Source: Astropecten irregularis (Eukaryota; Echinodermata; Asteroidea; Paxillosida; Astropectinidae). Taken from it: a DNA stretch of 64,000 nucleotides. Each line of letters starts with the position of its first letter. Position 1 is the stretch's first letter. The notes below the pieces were generated by a model. That model was not told where the DNA came from, searched no databases, and saw only the letters and a program-made list of their open reading frames with translations. Below, piece after piece: positions 10,934-22,900 of this stretch. The translations under genes and the position numbers were made by a program. Location of the stretch: NCBI GenBank assembly GCA_963971285.1, contig OZ020258.1, forward strand, positions 2,356,001 through 2,420,000, read 5' to 3'.

Positions 10934-10998
10934 TTTGTGGTTTTCATTGAAAGGTGAACCCCGCTCCAGTAAAATTTTTCTTGATTCACCTTCAATGA
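10934..10998. repeat. Fold-back fragment of the SINE tail
   Basis: TCATTGAAAGGTGAA and its reverse complement TTCACCTTCAATGA face each other around CCCCGCTCCAGTAAAATTT, which is the SINE tail and head junction. It looks like a SINE end duplicated in inverted orientation beside the LINE remnant. Confidence 0.5.
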
Positions 10999-11238
10999 CT
11001 TAAAAATTCAGTCAGTTTTCGTAATTCCCTTGTGATTATTTGATGGTTATCTTTAATTTTCAAAAGTTTAATATGGTTTCTATTTTATTTTATTATTCTT
11101 GGATTGTTGATTAATTATATTTGTATGTGATGTACTGAGAATGATTTACCTTTCTCCTATAGTAGAGGGTATGTGGGAATAGACACATTGGTCTCGCAGT
11201 CCACTCAACATTTTACATGGAACCTCCTGGATTGTGTT

Positions 11239-11655
11239 CTACGGAGCACCACTAGTGCCATTCCGCTTATCCAGATAATTACATTTAACTTGCCAAGTCG
11301 AGTTATTAAGCCCTAAAAGCAAGATGACTTAGTGAAAACTCAGATGTCGACATATCCTGATAATTTATCTCAATAAGACGACTTACTGAAAGAAGGAAGT
11401 CAACTTGTCCTGATAGTTTACCTTAGTAAAGACGACTTAATAAAACTGACATTAATTACCAGGATAAGACGAATTTTTAGATTCACTTCGTTGACTTGGC
11501 GAGATAAATTATCAGGATATGTCGATCTCTCGTTTTCATGTTGAGATTATAATTATTGAGACAAGACTACTTTTACCACTCCAAAAGTCGACTTGGCGAG
11601 ATAATTATTATGTGGATATATGTATAAGTGGAATGGCACTTGTGAAGCTCCGTAG
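11239..11655. mobile_element. CTACGGAGC inverted-repeat element with internal direct repeats
   Basis: Ends CTACGGAGCACCACTAGTGCCA-TTCCGCTTAT and ATAAGTGGAA-TGGCACTTGTGAAGCTCCGTAG are inverted. The interior is built from imperfect GACTT(A/G)...GATAA(T)TTATC units in both orientations. Confidence 0.78.
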
Positions 11656-12176
11656 TGTTCCCTCCAATGGTTTGATGTCTTTATAAGCAATGTTAGTGGC
11701 TGATAGTGGTGGTAACAGCGAGTATGTTAGGAAAATCCCCAAACCAAGAACAGAGGATAGGTTGGCCTGTCTGATCTTAGATCATTGATAGCTGTTCTTA
11801 AATTATCGCGGGACAGAGGTCACTATCACTCATCAAATGCAAGTACCAACTTTGTGGGTGTTATTTCTGAAGGAACTAACTTTTGAATTGAAAACAAAAT
11901 CTCAATAATGAAGAGAATAAAAGATGAATGAAGAGAATTGAATCAATTGGTTGACATTAGTACAAATTAAAATTCTTTTCACAAATGTGACCGAGGTTGT
12001 TTATTATAATTTGATATTGAATAAGGATAGGCCTTATATCTATCCGATAGGTTGATGAGGTAGGACACTGGGGGTAGGAGATTACATAATTGAACGGGTA
12101 GGCCAAGCGAGGGTTCTTATCTCTACATCTTATGTCAGCTAGTCACTTGGATGCAAACTAAAGCAGAGTGCACACA

Positions 12177-12382
12177 GTCAACATCTCGGTGACATGTTGC
12201 CCAGGTACCTTGTTGCTGAAAATGTTGTCAGTGTACACAAGAGCAAAACGAGTTGGGTAACATGTCGCAGCAACATCTCGGTAACATGTTGGCTAAATGT
12301 TGCTAGTGTACACAGGACCCTAAGTTGTGTTGCCCAGGTGTGTTGCCCTAACTGGGCAACATGTTACCGAGATTGTTACCGA
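12177..12382. repeat. Composite repeat of CAACATCTCGGTAACATGTTG units
   Basis: Two direct units (12179 and 12271) each run from CAACATCTCGGT(G/A)ACATGTTG to GTGTACACA, and an inverted copy (CTGGGCAACATGTTACCGAGATTG) closes the right end. No coding function seen. Confidence 0.65.
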
Positions 12383-12709
12383 AATTGTTGACAGATTACA
12401 CTGCTTAATAATCCAACACATGAAAAACATACCAAAAAATCCCACGCTACGCTATACTTATCCAATTACGCAATTAAGCAATTTTATTCAATATATATAC
12501 TTAAGCATTCTGGAACTGTTATGTCCATAGGGATACTGTACAATGCAATATTACATACTAAACGATAATAATCTAACAACACTTTGGATAAAATTCATCA
12601 TTGCAGCTAACGCTTGGCAGTTTTTTTCACTGTATGGGGCTTCCCAAGGTGAGCTGTCAGTGAAATGCCAAACAACAGGCTGGTAGTAATCGTATTACAC
12701 ATGCATAAA

Positions 12710-12710
<1 letters not shown>

Positions 12711-12745
<35 letters not shown>

Positions 12746-12746
12746 A
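12711..12746. repeat. (CAA)n microsatellite
   Basis: About twelve uninterrupted CAA/ACA units. Confidence 0.95.
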
Positions 12747-13667
12747 ACTTGAAGTACGCTTCTTCATACATGTCAGTAATATCAACCCAAGAAGTCGGTA
12801 CCTCTGAAAACATTTTGGTTTTCAATTAGAAAACAAAATTAGACAGGTTTTGCATTTCAAATTGTCCAAAGCATCCAAATCACCTGTGTATTTGTTTCAC
12901 TGACTAACTTCCTCCGAATAATAAAAATTGCACCCAATTGATACAAACTCATATTGTAAATCAACATTATGTACTAAGCATGATAATCTGCACGTCAAGA
13001 AATACGTCATATCCATATCCAGGTTAGTCACCTGACCATCAGTCACATGACCTACACATAGAGTCACATGACCGATGATCACATGACAGTCACCGAACAG
13101 GATCAGTATATTCAGTGCAAAAAAAACAAGCAGAGACAATTTATGTATCACTTCAATTACTACACAACCAAATTTCTAGCATTATTATCAGGAAATAAAT
13201 AAATAATAATAAAAAAAAAACAAAGCCGAGAAAATAAAACAATGGTAAAAATCAATGTACAAATATCGAGTCATTTTGTTTTCAATCACATTTCACAAAA
13301 TGGCCGTCTTGCATACATTATTTCAAATAAAACAAACTAAATCTCAGATGAAAACAATTTGCAGAAATTTTTAACAACATGAGTTGTCAGGAGTAAAATC
13401 CGCAGCTAGAATTACGTAACCACAAGCTGACTAAACAATTAACAAGTGCCTGATCTTCTACAATAATACAAAATTAATACCAAAAAAAACAAAAAACAAA
13501 AAAAAAACATCCAATTTCAAAAAGTATGGATTATCATATAGTTTGATACTTGGTTGGTTCATGGAATAGCTGTTATCAATATGTACAGCAAATAGACTGT
13601 GTAATGCTCGTGCATATATTAAGGTTTGCCTACTTATGCAGTGTATCATAGAGTGAATACTTGGATG

Positions 13668-14034
13668 TTAAAGGGATGGTACAGAACTGGTTTATGCGAC
13701 AAAACCGTTGCTCAGCTGACAGTGAAAGCACATTATGTAATCCATCATATACCTTAACTGACAAACCTGTAGAAGTTTGAGGTCAATCAGCCATCTGGGT
13801 CACGAGAAAATAGTGAAAACCCGTTTACACATTTCAACGAATGAACAAAATGCTTCGAAGCGATTTATTCCAATCGGAAAATAGTTTCATTTATTTCTCA
13901 ATGAATATGGCATTTCAGACAAAAACATTTCATGGGATGTTTTCTCCTATCATCACCATTATACTGTGTAAGTTTATGTGAATCTGTGATCTTGAAGTGT
14001 ATTTTGTCTTACCAATTCTGTACCCTCCCTTTAA
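13668..14034. mobile_element. TTAA-flanked MITE, family C, copy 2 (inverted)
   Basis: TTAA-AGGGATGGTACAGAACTGG to CCAATTCTGTACCCTCCCT-TTAA, in reverse orientation to the 7.5 kb copy and very similar over its whole length. Confidence 0.85.
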
Positions 14035-14102
14035 AAGACAACGAAAAGAGCAAAGCCGGAACGGCCCATTGCCACGGACAAACTTCGGCAAACTTCATTT
14101 TG

Positions 14103-14138
14103 TATAACTAACCACCAGAATTCTGGTGGTTAGTTATA
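14103..14138. repeat. Perfect 36-bp palindrome
   Basis: TATAACTAACCACCAGAA followed directly by its exact complement TTCTGGTGGTTAGTTATA, with no spacer. Confidence 0.97.
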
Positions 14139-15079
14139 TACACAATGAATGAATAATACATGCAATGAACGGTTTGCCAATCAGAGTAATAACCTGAAAT
14201 ATATAATGCTCAGAGAATAAGGATAAGGATGGCCCTTCGGAAAAGATCCTGCAAGGATCAAGACAAAATTAAGTCGGACAATTTGGTTGATGTACAACTG
14301 CCCAAAATTGTTTGAGACCTGCCATTTTGAACATGCGAAAGTGTCAAGGGTAAGATGTCTCACCCCAAACACAGTAATTCTTTAGACTTTGTGATGAAAA
14401 TATACGACTACATGCACGTACTTGCATGTTAATAAGATACTACAGGATCAGACTGCTTACACATACAACTTTTTATTTGAATTGATGCAGATTTCTAGTT
14501 TTGCAGGATTGTTTTGAAGAATTTGGGACAGAAGGGCCCTGGCAATTGCCATAGAGATATCGAAGAGTTAATCTTTGATTGACTCATCATAAAAAGTTTC
14601 CAACCAACGGCACCTTGATTTCACTTGACTACATTTTGTCAACGCATCTAGCACGATCTATGATTGCTGCATATAATGATTCAAATGTCTCGCACAGAGT
14701 GTGACAGAGATGGGAAATGTAAAACTTCAATTGAACAAAACAATTATCAAATTATTCTTTAAGAAAAAACAACAAATACAAACAACCAATTTCAGATATG
14801 AGCGGAAGTTCAAGAATACTACATGTATTCTCCGCTACAAATAGTTTGGGTAGAAATAGAAAAAAACAAGTACCCCCCCCCCCTCCCCCCCAACAAAGAC
14901 AGTTTTGCATTATCTTCAAATAATTTGTGACAACATCTTATGTTTGTTTCTGTTTCCTATAAAGTTCATTCATGAGGGAAGTCAGACTTCCTCCATGGAA
15001 AAACAAGATTGAAGGTATATTAGTCACGCGATCCCCCTCCAAAAGAAAACCTGTTTAAGTTTCAGTATTATATTCTCTG

Positions 15080-15438
15080 TTAAAGGTAGTATTATACTTT
15101 GGTAAGAAATCAAAACAGAAATATTCATAGATTTACGTACAAATTACAAAGTATGAAGATGTTGGTGGTAGAAACATGTTAAAATGTTTCCGCTTGAAAT
15201 GGTGTATTTATCCAGAAATTAGACAAACAACCAAAAATCTTGTTGATCTTTTAAAAGATCAAAAATAAAAGAGATAAGACTTGAGAAATACTGTGGCTGT
15301 TTTTCACCGTTTTCTCAAAAGGTGGGCACCGTACGGGACTGAAATTTTCACAGATGACTGTTACTGTATCTGTCTTGCTATTTTTTCCCATGAATCTGTA
15401 TTTCTTTGACAAAAACCAAAGTATGATATTACCTTTAA
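15080..15438. mobile_element. TTAA-flanked MITE, family B, complete copy
   Basis: TTAA-AGGTAGTATTATACTTTGGT at the left and ACCAAAGTATGATATTACCT-TTAA at the right, an inverted repeat of about 20 bases around a 315-bp non-coding interior. The interior contains TGAAATGGTGTATTTATCCAG, shared with family A. Confidence 0.85.
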
Positions 15439-15879
15439 ATGCTGTTACCAGTGGGAAATCAACACCAAACGCCTCCAGATTATAATTGCAATCCTAGACA
15501 AACACAACAGGATTGCCAACAAGTTCAATCAAACCAAAACCTGGAAACCTGTTTCCTCCAAATGATGGAAAAATGATTCTGATGAACATGTCGCAGGATT
15601 GCATTGAATGCATTGCTGTTGAAAACTGATGACTGGACACTTTGCTCTCTTTTGAAACAATAGCAGCATGACCAATGTCATACTGTACCTTATTATGAAT
15701 TTTGAAAACCTTATGACAGAGAAGCCCGAGCTACTGAAAAATGAACACATATCTGACTATGGCAGACTTTTTATGACAGTTTTATTAATGTGATACATTC
15801 CCCTATTTCCTAAGCAATACATTTTTACACGTGGAAGAACATACTGCTCAAAAGGCTAACATTCCTTTGCCCTTGGGAT

Positions 15880-16345
15880 AATGTACCCAATAACTGACAA
15901 AGGGTTTGTGTACCTAAGGTGGGATTCTTGTACCACTGGTGGAATCCATGTACCCACTGAGGGGTTCATGTACCCATTGTGGGTTCATGTACCCACTGAG
16001 TGGTTATGTACCCACTGAGGGGTTCATGTACCCATTGTGGGTTCATGTACCCACTGAGGGGTTATGTACCCACTGAGGGGTCCATGTACCCATTGTGGGT
16101 TCATGTACCCACTGAGGGGTTCATGTACCCACTGAGGGGTTCATGTACCCATTGTGGGTTCATGTACCCACTGAGGGGTTCATGTACCCACTGAGGGGTT
16201 ATGTACCCACTGAGGGGTTATGTACCCACTGAGGGGTTCATGTACCCATTGTGGGTTCATGTACCCACTGAGGGGTTCATGTACCAACTGAGGGGTTATG
16301 TACCCACTGAGGGGCTCATGTGCCCATTGTGGGTTCATGTACCTA
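15880..16345. repeat. Minisatellite of about 20-bp units (TTCATGTACCCACTGAGGGG)
   Basis: More than 20 tandem units of two types, GGGGTTCATGTACCCACTGA and GGGTTCATGTACCCATTGT, alternating in a higher-order pattern. The first units (15880-15950) are diverged (GTGTACCTAAGG, TTGTACCACTGG). One frame is open across 65 codons (MYPLRGSCTHCGF repeats), but this follows from the unit sequence and is not taken as a gene. Confidence 0.95.
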
Positions 16346-19265
16346 TTCTACATGACATGTACCCATTTTGGAGTTAATTAACCAACAATTAACTCAATTT
16401 TCCCTTTTGATCTTAGTGTGTGTGCAATTTTTCCTTTTTTTTTTTTTCATGAAGCTTCTATTTCCTGTCCTTCACTTGACATCTTCTCATACATCGAAGT
16501 AAACCTGATGCAATGCACCGCTGTCTCAACAAGACATTACAATAAAAAACCTTACATTGGCAAACATGCATCTGAATAATGCTCACGATCACATTTAAAA
16601 AGGACGAAACACATACTGCCACAAAACAACCATCTTATGGATCTGATATATATATATGTATATAATAATCATTATTTTTTGGTTCCACAGGCAGCATTAA
16701 CTGCTTTATATTACAGTACAGACATGCAGGTTAATCGGAATTATCTTAAACGCTTGTTTTATAATCGTGTTCCGTGAATTATAAATCTAGGTAAAAAATA
16801 CAAAATGCAAACAAATCTGTCGTCTTTCTTTTCATTAGGTTTGGCCAATTCTCGTAGAATTCTAGTTATGCTTTTTTGCTATTTTTTTAAATCTATTATA
16901 GCCCTTTGTAAGTCGGTGGTTCTGAATGTTAACCAAACGTGTTCACACTGTCGAGTGGACAGAGGTTAAGAAGAACCTCACACAAGAAACCATGGTTTTC
17001 CTGTGTGAACGAGTTTGTGGGTTGCGAGCACTTTGGATCAAAAGGTGTGAAACAGGCTGTGCGTCACACACAGTGGTTGTTTCAGTTAATACGGATATGC
17101 ATGAAAACTGAAACCATTGTATGTACATTTGGAGAAACTAAACCACGGGGTCCAATGGGACCTGGAAGGCCTAACAAAAAACAAAAAGGGGAGGATATCG
17201 GCGACATCAAGACCCCTTTCCTTATTTCCTGATTTGTAAGGAGAGCTGAGTATGATTACTTTATGCCTAACATCGTTCATCCTCGACACAGTTTGCATTG
17301 CGCACATTCCAATGGTTGCCAATTGAAACGGCACACCTGCTCTGCAATAAACAAGTCGTTCGTCAGTCGTCACTTACAAAATTGATATGAAGAAGTTTAC
17401 ACTATTAAAACTGAGATCCAGTTCTAGTTCTGTTTATGAATACTTTTTTGTTTTATGACACAAAACCAAATCTGCTTTGCACTTGTGTTAAGTATGAACC
17501 AGGCTTTCAACATTTTTATTTTTTTCAAAGGACGTTTTTGTATTTTTCCCAGAATTTGAAATTTCAGAAGTGTGACTTGGAGAGTCGTTCAGGCAGAACA
17601 GCTTGCCCCAAATGGCTACAAACAGCGCCAATGCCATTTGGTAAAGATGAACAAAGTAGACAGTTAACCACTAAATCTCCGCCATCTACCTAAAGCACAC
17701 TACATTCTACATTTATGAATTGATTCTTTTCTTAATCCAGAAACAAATGTTTCTTTGTAAGATATTTTATTTGTTAAGTATAAGCCATACATCAAACATG
17801 AGGCACTGCCTCACACGACACCCAAAGCGTCATACCAAATACCTTCAAGTCAAAAAATAAAATAATGATAACCAAGGTCAAAGGTCAGCTTTGGGATCAA
17901 AAGATCAACAGAACGCCGCATAATAACAAACGATCAAACCAATTCAGAAACAGCCTGCATTTGGACCAATTAATAACTCACATCGTTTAATGGACAATTA
18001 TTTACGTACCTGTACATAATTCTGGTGTCAGCATGACAAGCAAATAGAGGGCGCTTTCAAGGAAGAATGGTCGCATTTTCACCACTAGAGGGCCAGGGAC
18101 ATCATTTGTTAGTTATTGAACGAATGGAACAGATTTCACTGCATGAAGGAACTGTGTAGCATGTATAGCAAAGAACGACTGAAGGTAGAGTGTGCACAAA
18201 GACTGGATATGAATTATACAATATACAGAGGGGAGAACTTTCAATGTTCAAGCATTGTATATTCGGCAGTGTCCGAGTTGGATTTGAACAAGAATTTACT
18301 TCAAGCTTGTCCGTTATTGGTCATTTTTGGTGGTTTTAACTTTTTTCAAGGGGTTGGAGATCTCAGATATGGCCTAAAAATTGAATAGAATACACAAAAC
18401 AAGTAAAAATGTTAGTTTAGGGATTAATATTGCATTTTTTCAACTTCTTCTCCTCGGTCATTTAGGTTAATTTCAAATTATGTAAAAAAAAAAAAAAACA
18501 CTGAAATTATACGAATGACATTTTCATGTGTTAAAAACCAACAAAAAAAAAGATTGTTCGCTAAATGCCAAAAAAATGTACATTCGTTTAAACTGGACCA
18601 AAAAAAAAGGCAGAAATCATTTGGTTTTTCCTTGACTAGGGACACAATGGAGACTGGAAAGCAAGTCTAGGTTTGTTAAGGTCTTCAACTCGGATAGGGG
18701 TGTGCCAGTGCGTTTTGTCATCAAGCAGCCGAGAAACAAATGGAGCAAATCTTACCAGCCGTGACATACATGTATCAATGCTGTACATTTACAGCTTTAT
18801 CACAAGTATACATTCTTTGTCACCATTACAGTACAGGGCTCTCTTCACAGAGATTTTTCAATTTTACAGGCGAAAATGATGTCTATGGCAGGTAAGAATA
18901 CGGACAAGCTACTAGCATCATTGCCAAGCCACGTTTAATATCCTGCCTATGAAAGCTAACGGCAGGTTTGCTACAGAAGATAGAGGAGTGATGAAAGAGG
19001 ATAACAGCAATACCGAACAAACAGGACATCCATAACATTCAATCAGAAATTGTACGGATGACGACAGCGTGCCAAGTCAGGGCCTGTCCAACATCCAGAT
19101 CCCGACTCTCCCTGGGTCAGGGCATCAGATACAATTCAGAATACCTCTGACGCTGTCCACTGCGGATGAAGATCAGGAGTCTTACACGGCAAACAGGGTG
19201 TCACTAAGAGCTCAGGACATCCCTCTGGCATAAGACGAACTGTATTACACTTGTGCAGAGCATTT
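16346..19265. other. Intergenic region between the convergent genes
   Basis: No ORF with splice support or recognisable protein motif. AT-rich with poly-A runs near 18485 and 18545 and a short TA microsatellite (16647-16660). The two host genes point towards each other across 9.5-19.2 kb. Confidence 0.45.
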
Positions 19266-19271
19266 TTTATT
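19266..19271 (-). terminator. Candidate poly(A) signal of the B4GALT-like gene
   Basis: AATAAA on the minus strand, about 450 bases beyond the stop codon. It would give a 3' UTR covering a stretch that looks coding-like on the opposite strand (see findings). Confidence 0.35.
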
Positions 19272-19717
19272 GAAGTTTTTTTTTACCACTGCCTTTAAGG
19301 ATCCTTTTATCAACAGCGCAAGACACGGAGGAGAGAAACTTTGGAATATACGGCGACCATCTCCCTCTCGGAGAAATCGCATCCACAGGTGCATCGGGAT
19401 AGTGAACGCCGAGGAGTCAACACTAGATACTGACAAAGCCTTGGATGATATCATCAGCGTGGTGAAGAATCCGGTCTTTTCAGCTTTCAAATTTTCTTGG
19501 ATTCTTTAAAACTTTCTTTTGGTTTTTTGGGGTTTTTTTTTTTCTACCTCGCTCTGTCTTTCAAGCATTAACTCGGACACAAGTTAATATCCAGGAGCTT
19601 CGACGGATGAGCTGGTGAAGCGTTCTGCGGCTGCCTTCTCGTCGCTCTTGAAGGGTTATCGGAAAGGCAAGCAGACACCAAAGGCCGCGCATGTCTACCA
19701 CAGCAATGACGCGCTGA

Positions 19718-19943
19718 CTACGACCTGAAGACGTGCCTGAACCCTAAGAAGGTGTTGAAGAAGAAATCCAGGGTGCCTATCGTGTTGGACAGGGCATTGT
19801 TCTTACACGACGTCCAGGAGTTATTCCAGGGGAGGGGCCTGATGTCCACAGACACATTGACGTACAGTGGTTCTATGTTGACTCTTGGCACTGGGTACCA
19901 TATATTGTACAGTCCATCGCTGTCGACACGTTCCCGGCCGTGC
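19718..19943 (-). CDS. B4GALT-like gene, terminal coding exon
   Basis: Acceptor TTTACTAAG. The exon encodes HGRERVDSDGLYNIWYPV then RVNIEPLYVNVSVDI, matching the conserved C-terminal S-D-G-L...Y...PLYTNITVDI block. A tail of about 40 residues (PWNNSW, ending GFRHVFRS) precedes the TAG at 19720-19718. The tail is longer than in vertebrate homologues, which usually stop soon after the VDI block. Confidence 0.88.
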
Positions 19944-22900
19944 CTTAGTAAACAATGCCTAGAAACAAGCAAAGGGACAAAGATATGCGTTTAGATTCAA
20001 TTGTGCGACAACACAGTTACTGGCATGCCCAAAATATCACTTCCCCTAAAATCAAACCATTGCCAACTGCAATGAGCCCACAAAAAAAATATATACATGT
20101 CACTGCTTTTGTCGTGACACAAAGGGCACAAACATGATGACAATGGGCATCAGGGAAGAATCAGGGCAGAAAGGCAATGCCCAGTGACACCAAGGTAATT
20201 GCAACGAACATCAAGGCAATGACCAGGGGCACCAAGGCACTGATAGCTTTATACCCTCAGGGTGTCCTCCAGCAGTATATTACTGAATGTTACAGGAAAT
20301 AACAAATAAACCAAACTAACTGAGTAGCTTGACAACTTACCTAACTTTGTTGCTTTCAGATTGCTTATGGTCCTGTCGTATGGTGTTATAGAAGCCGACT
20401 TCACCCTCAGGACGGGTACGGTTGTAGCCATGGAGTAGGATGCGTCCGTAGATTGCATCGTCCTCAACTCCCCAGCCCCAGTAGACATTGGGGAAACCGT
20501 TTATCACCGCCATCTGATGCTGCGTCACTCCAAAGACTTGGCCAAAAATGTCTGGGTACAGAATTCTGGGGTAGGGGTTTAGGAGGGGACAGAAGGTGAA
20601 GATAGACGAATGAATTACAGCATGTTGACATGTCAAATTGGACTACAGAGAGTTGAACATTTATGTAACGTAAAGGCTGGTTCATACTCGCTGCGTATTC
20701 ACCGAGTTCTCAGCGCGTCTATCTCACTGATCTATACAAACTGGATAGGTCACGGGTGCAGTGATTAGACGGCGAGCCGTGAAGTCACCAGCGGCCATGT
20801 TAGGATATTCAGCACAATACTCATTGCACTGCACTGCATAACTGCACAGCATGCAGTGCAGTGATTCACTGTATATACCAGCTACCGCGCCTGCCATTGT
20901 ATTGAATATTTCAATATGGCCGCACGGATGCTTCACGGGCAAAGCCGCGCGACCTATCCAGTTTGTATAGATCAGTGATCTGTCTATTTCGGGGTCATCT
21001 CCCCATTAGTAAACACTCGCCAGTACTCCAGCAACGTCGTCACTGAGTGCTGTGGAAGTACCATTCCTACAGCTCTGAGTATCTCTCTACACATCCAACC
21101 CTTGACCATGACAGACCCAAACAGCCTGCAATTGCCAGCCGGTAGGGGACCTCTTGTCTTCAACATTCCAGTTAAAGTGCCCCACTTTGGAATATATAGA
21201 ATTCATGATCTGGAATTGAGGCCTTGGTAGACAGCAATTTATGCAAAGTGAAGGTCGGGTACAAATAACCTGCCTTCAACTCTAAAAATATAAAAATTTT
21301 GAACAAGTTCAACGACAATCATGATACCAAATGCGTGGAAAACCACATCCGGATATCTCAGTAACTGATGAATATTTCGTACACAGCAGAATCTTTGTAG
21401 TTGGATTTTTTTAGATTTTTATTTTTATTTTTACCTCTTTGCAATATAGTGTATGTATCACGATACACACTGTGATACCTACTGCCTGGTTTCTGTCTTG
21501 GGGCCTGTTTGTTTCAGGCACGCGATCACGGATCCTGCTGATCCGGATCCAATTTTAGCGTATCCTGTATGGGATGTGGATTTGCAGATCACAGATCGTG
21601 TGCTGAAACAAACAGGCTCCTGATGCCTTCATGTGCTTGTTCAGAACTTATGTAATTACATTCAAATGAGAATGTCGAGCCATTACATCCAAACCTTTGC
21701 ATCTCTTGCAACTTACTTATAATCCCAGGTATCCTCTCCAGACATGAAGTGACGTGGCATCTGACTGCAGCCATAGTAATTTGCATAGCTGAGCGGCACA
21801 TGATCCACGTCATGGTGGACCACGCAGTCCCAGTCCTGGAATCGTAACGACTCTAGAAACCCTACGTTCATTAGGAAAGCTTTGTTGAATGGTTCATCGT
21901 TATTCTGCAAGGCAAAGGGAAAGAAGAAGACAAAAGAGGTTGAAAAGTAATGATCTATCAGTCTTAAACATTCATTTTGACACTTTTTCATGGACGGTAT
22001 ATTTCATTTTTGAGACAACTGAACGATTGTCAGGCGGATACATGTGAGTGATGCTTGTGCACAGTAACAGATGCATTACAATGGGAGACTTTTGAGATGT
22101 TGGTGGCAGCAGACTGAAGTCTCTTTTTTGCTAGCTCTGAGCAATGCACGCACAATTGTGAGCATGGATATGATGCGTGTGTTGTTGTGAGCATGCGCGC
22201 ATTGTTGTGCATTTGCGCTATCAAGTTGAAGACCCAGCTCCAAAGTCTCCCATTAAATCCTTTTGTTATTTCATACCACTTGTTTTGTACGAATTTAGTG
22301 TAAAGCACTTAGGAATAATATCTGTGTGAAGCGCTATGTAAGAGCTGTTACTGTTATGGCTATTACAATACATTATGCATGTATTCAAACACTACATAGT
22401 ACTATTACTATATGGCTTATTCACGGCACATCCATCTTGTCTCCTTCCTTGTATACCCTTCAGAAAAGATAACACCAATTCTAAAAAGAAAACGGGTACC
22501 ACACTATTTTGAATCCAAGCCTCTGTTGGATTACACTGCTTCGAATGTAGGATGGATGCACCATAAATAAGGTCTATAACGGATGTTCCTAATGACATGT
22601 ACACCATATACAGCATGTTCTACACATAGCATTAGGTTCGTGATATCCTGCAGATCATTTTTCCTTCAACACGACCCTAAATGACCCCTGGGTAATATTT
22701 CTTGGCTACTTGGATCTAATTTGTACACTGTACATGTTTTGAGGACAGATCTTAATGATTTTCACGATATGCGGAGCACGGCGTCTCGGCAGAGTAAACG
22801 GGCGACAATCAGCTGAAATACAGGAAGTGGACACTTCCGTACAATTTGCCCTCGATTAAGAATCTCCGTGCTTGACATGCCCTTAGGTATAATCCATGAT

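Noticed and set aside
16000-16194. MYPLRG/CTHCGF repeat peptide ORF
   Set aside because: It is an accidental open frame of the 20-bp minisatellite; other frames are equally periodic and there is no splice or start context.
15880-16345. CRISPR-like regular repeats
   Set aside because: Units are contiguous without unique spacers, and the genome is eukaryotic.
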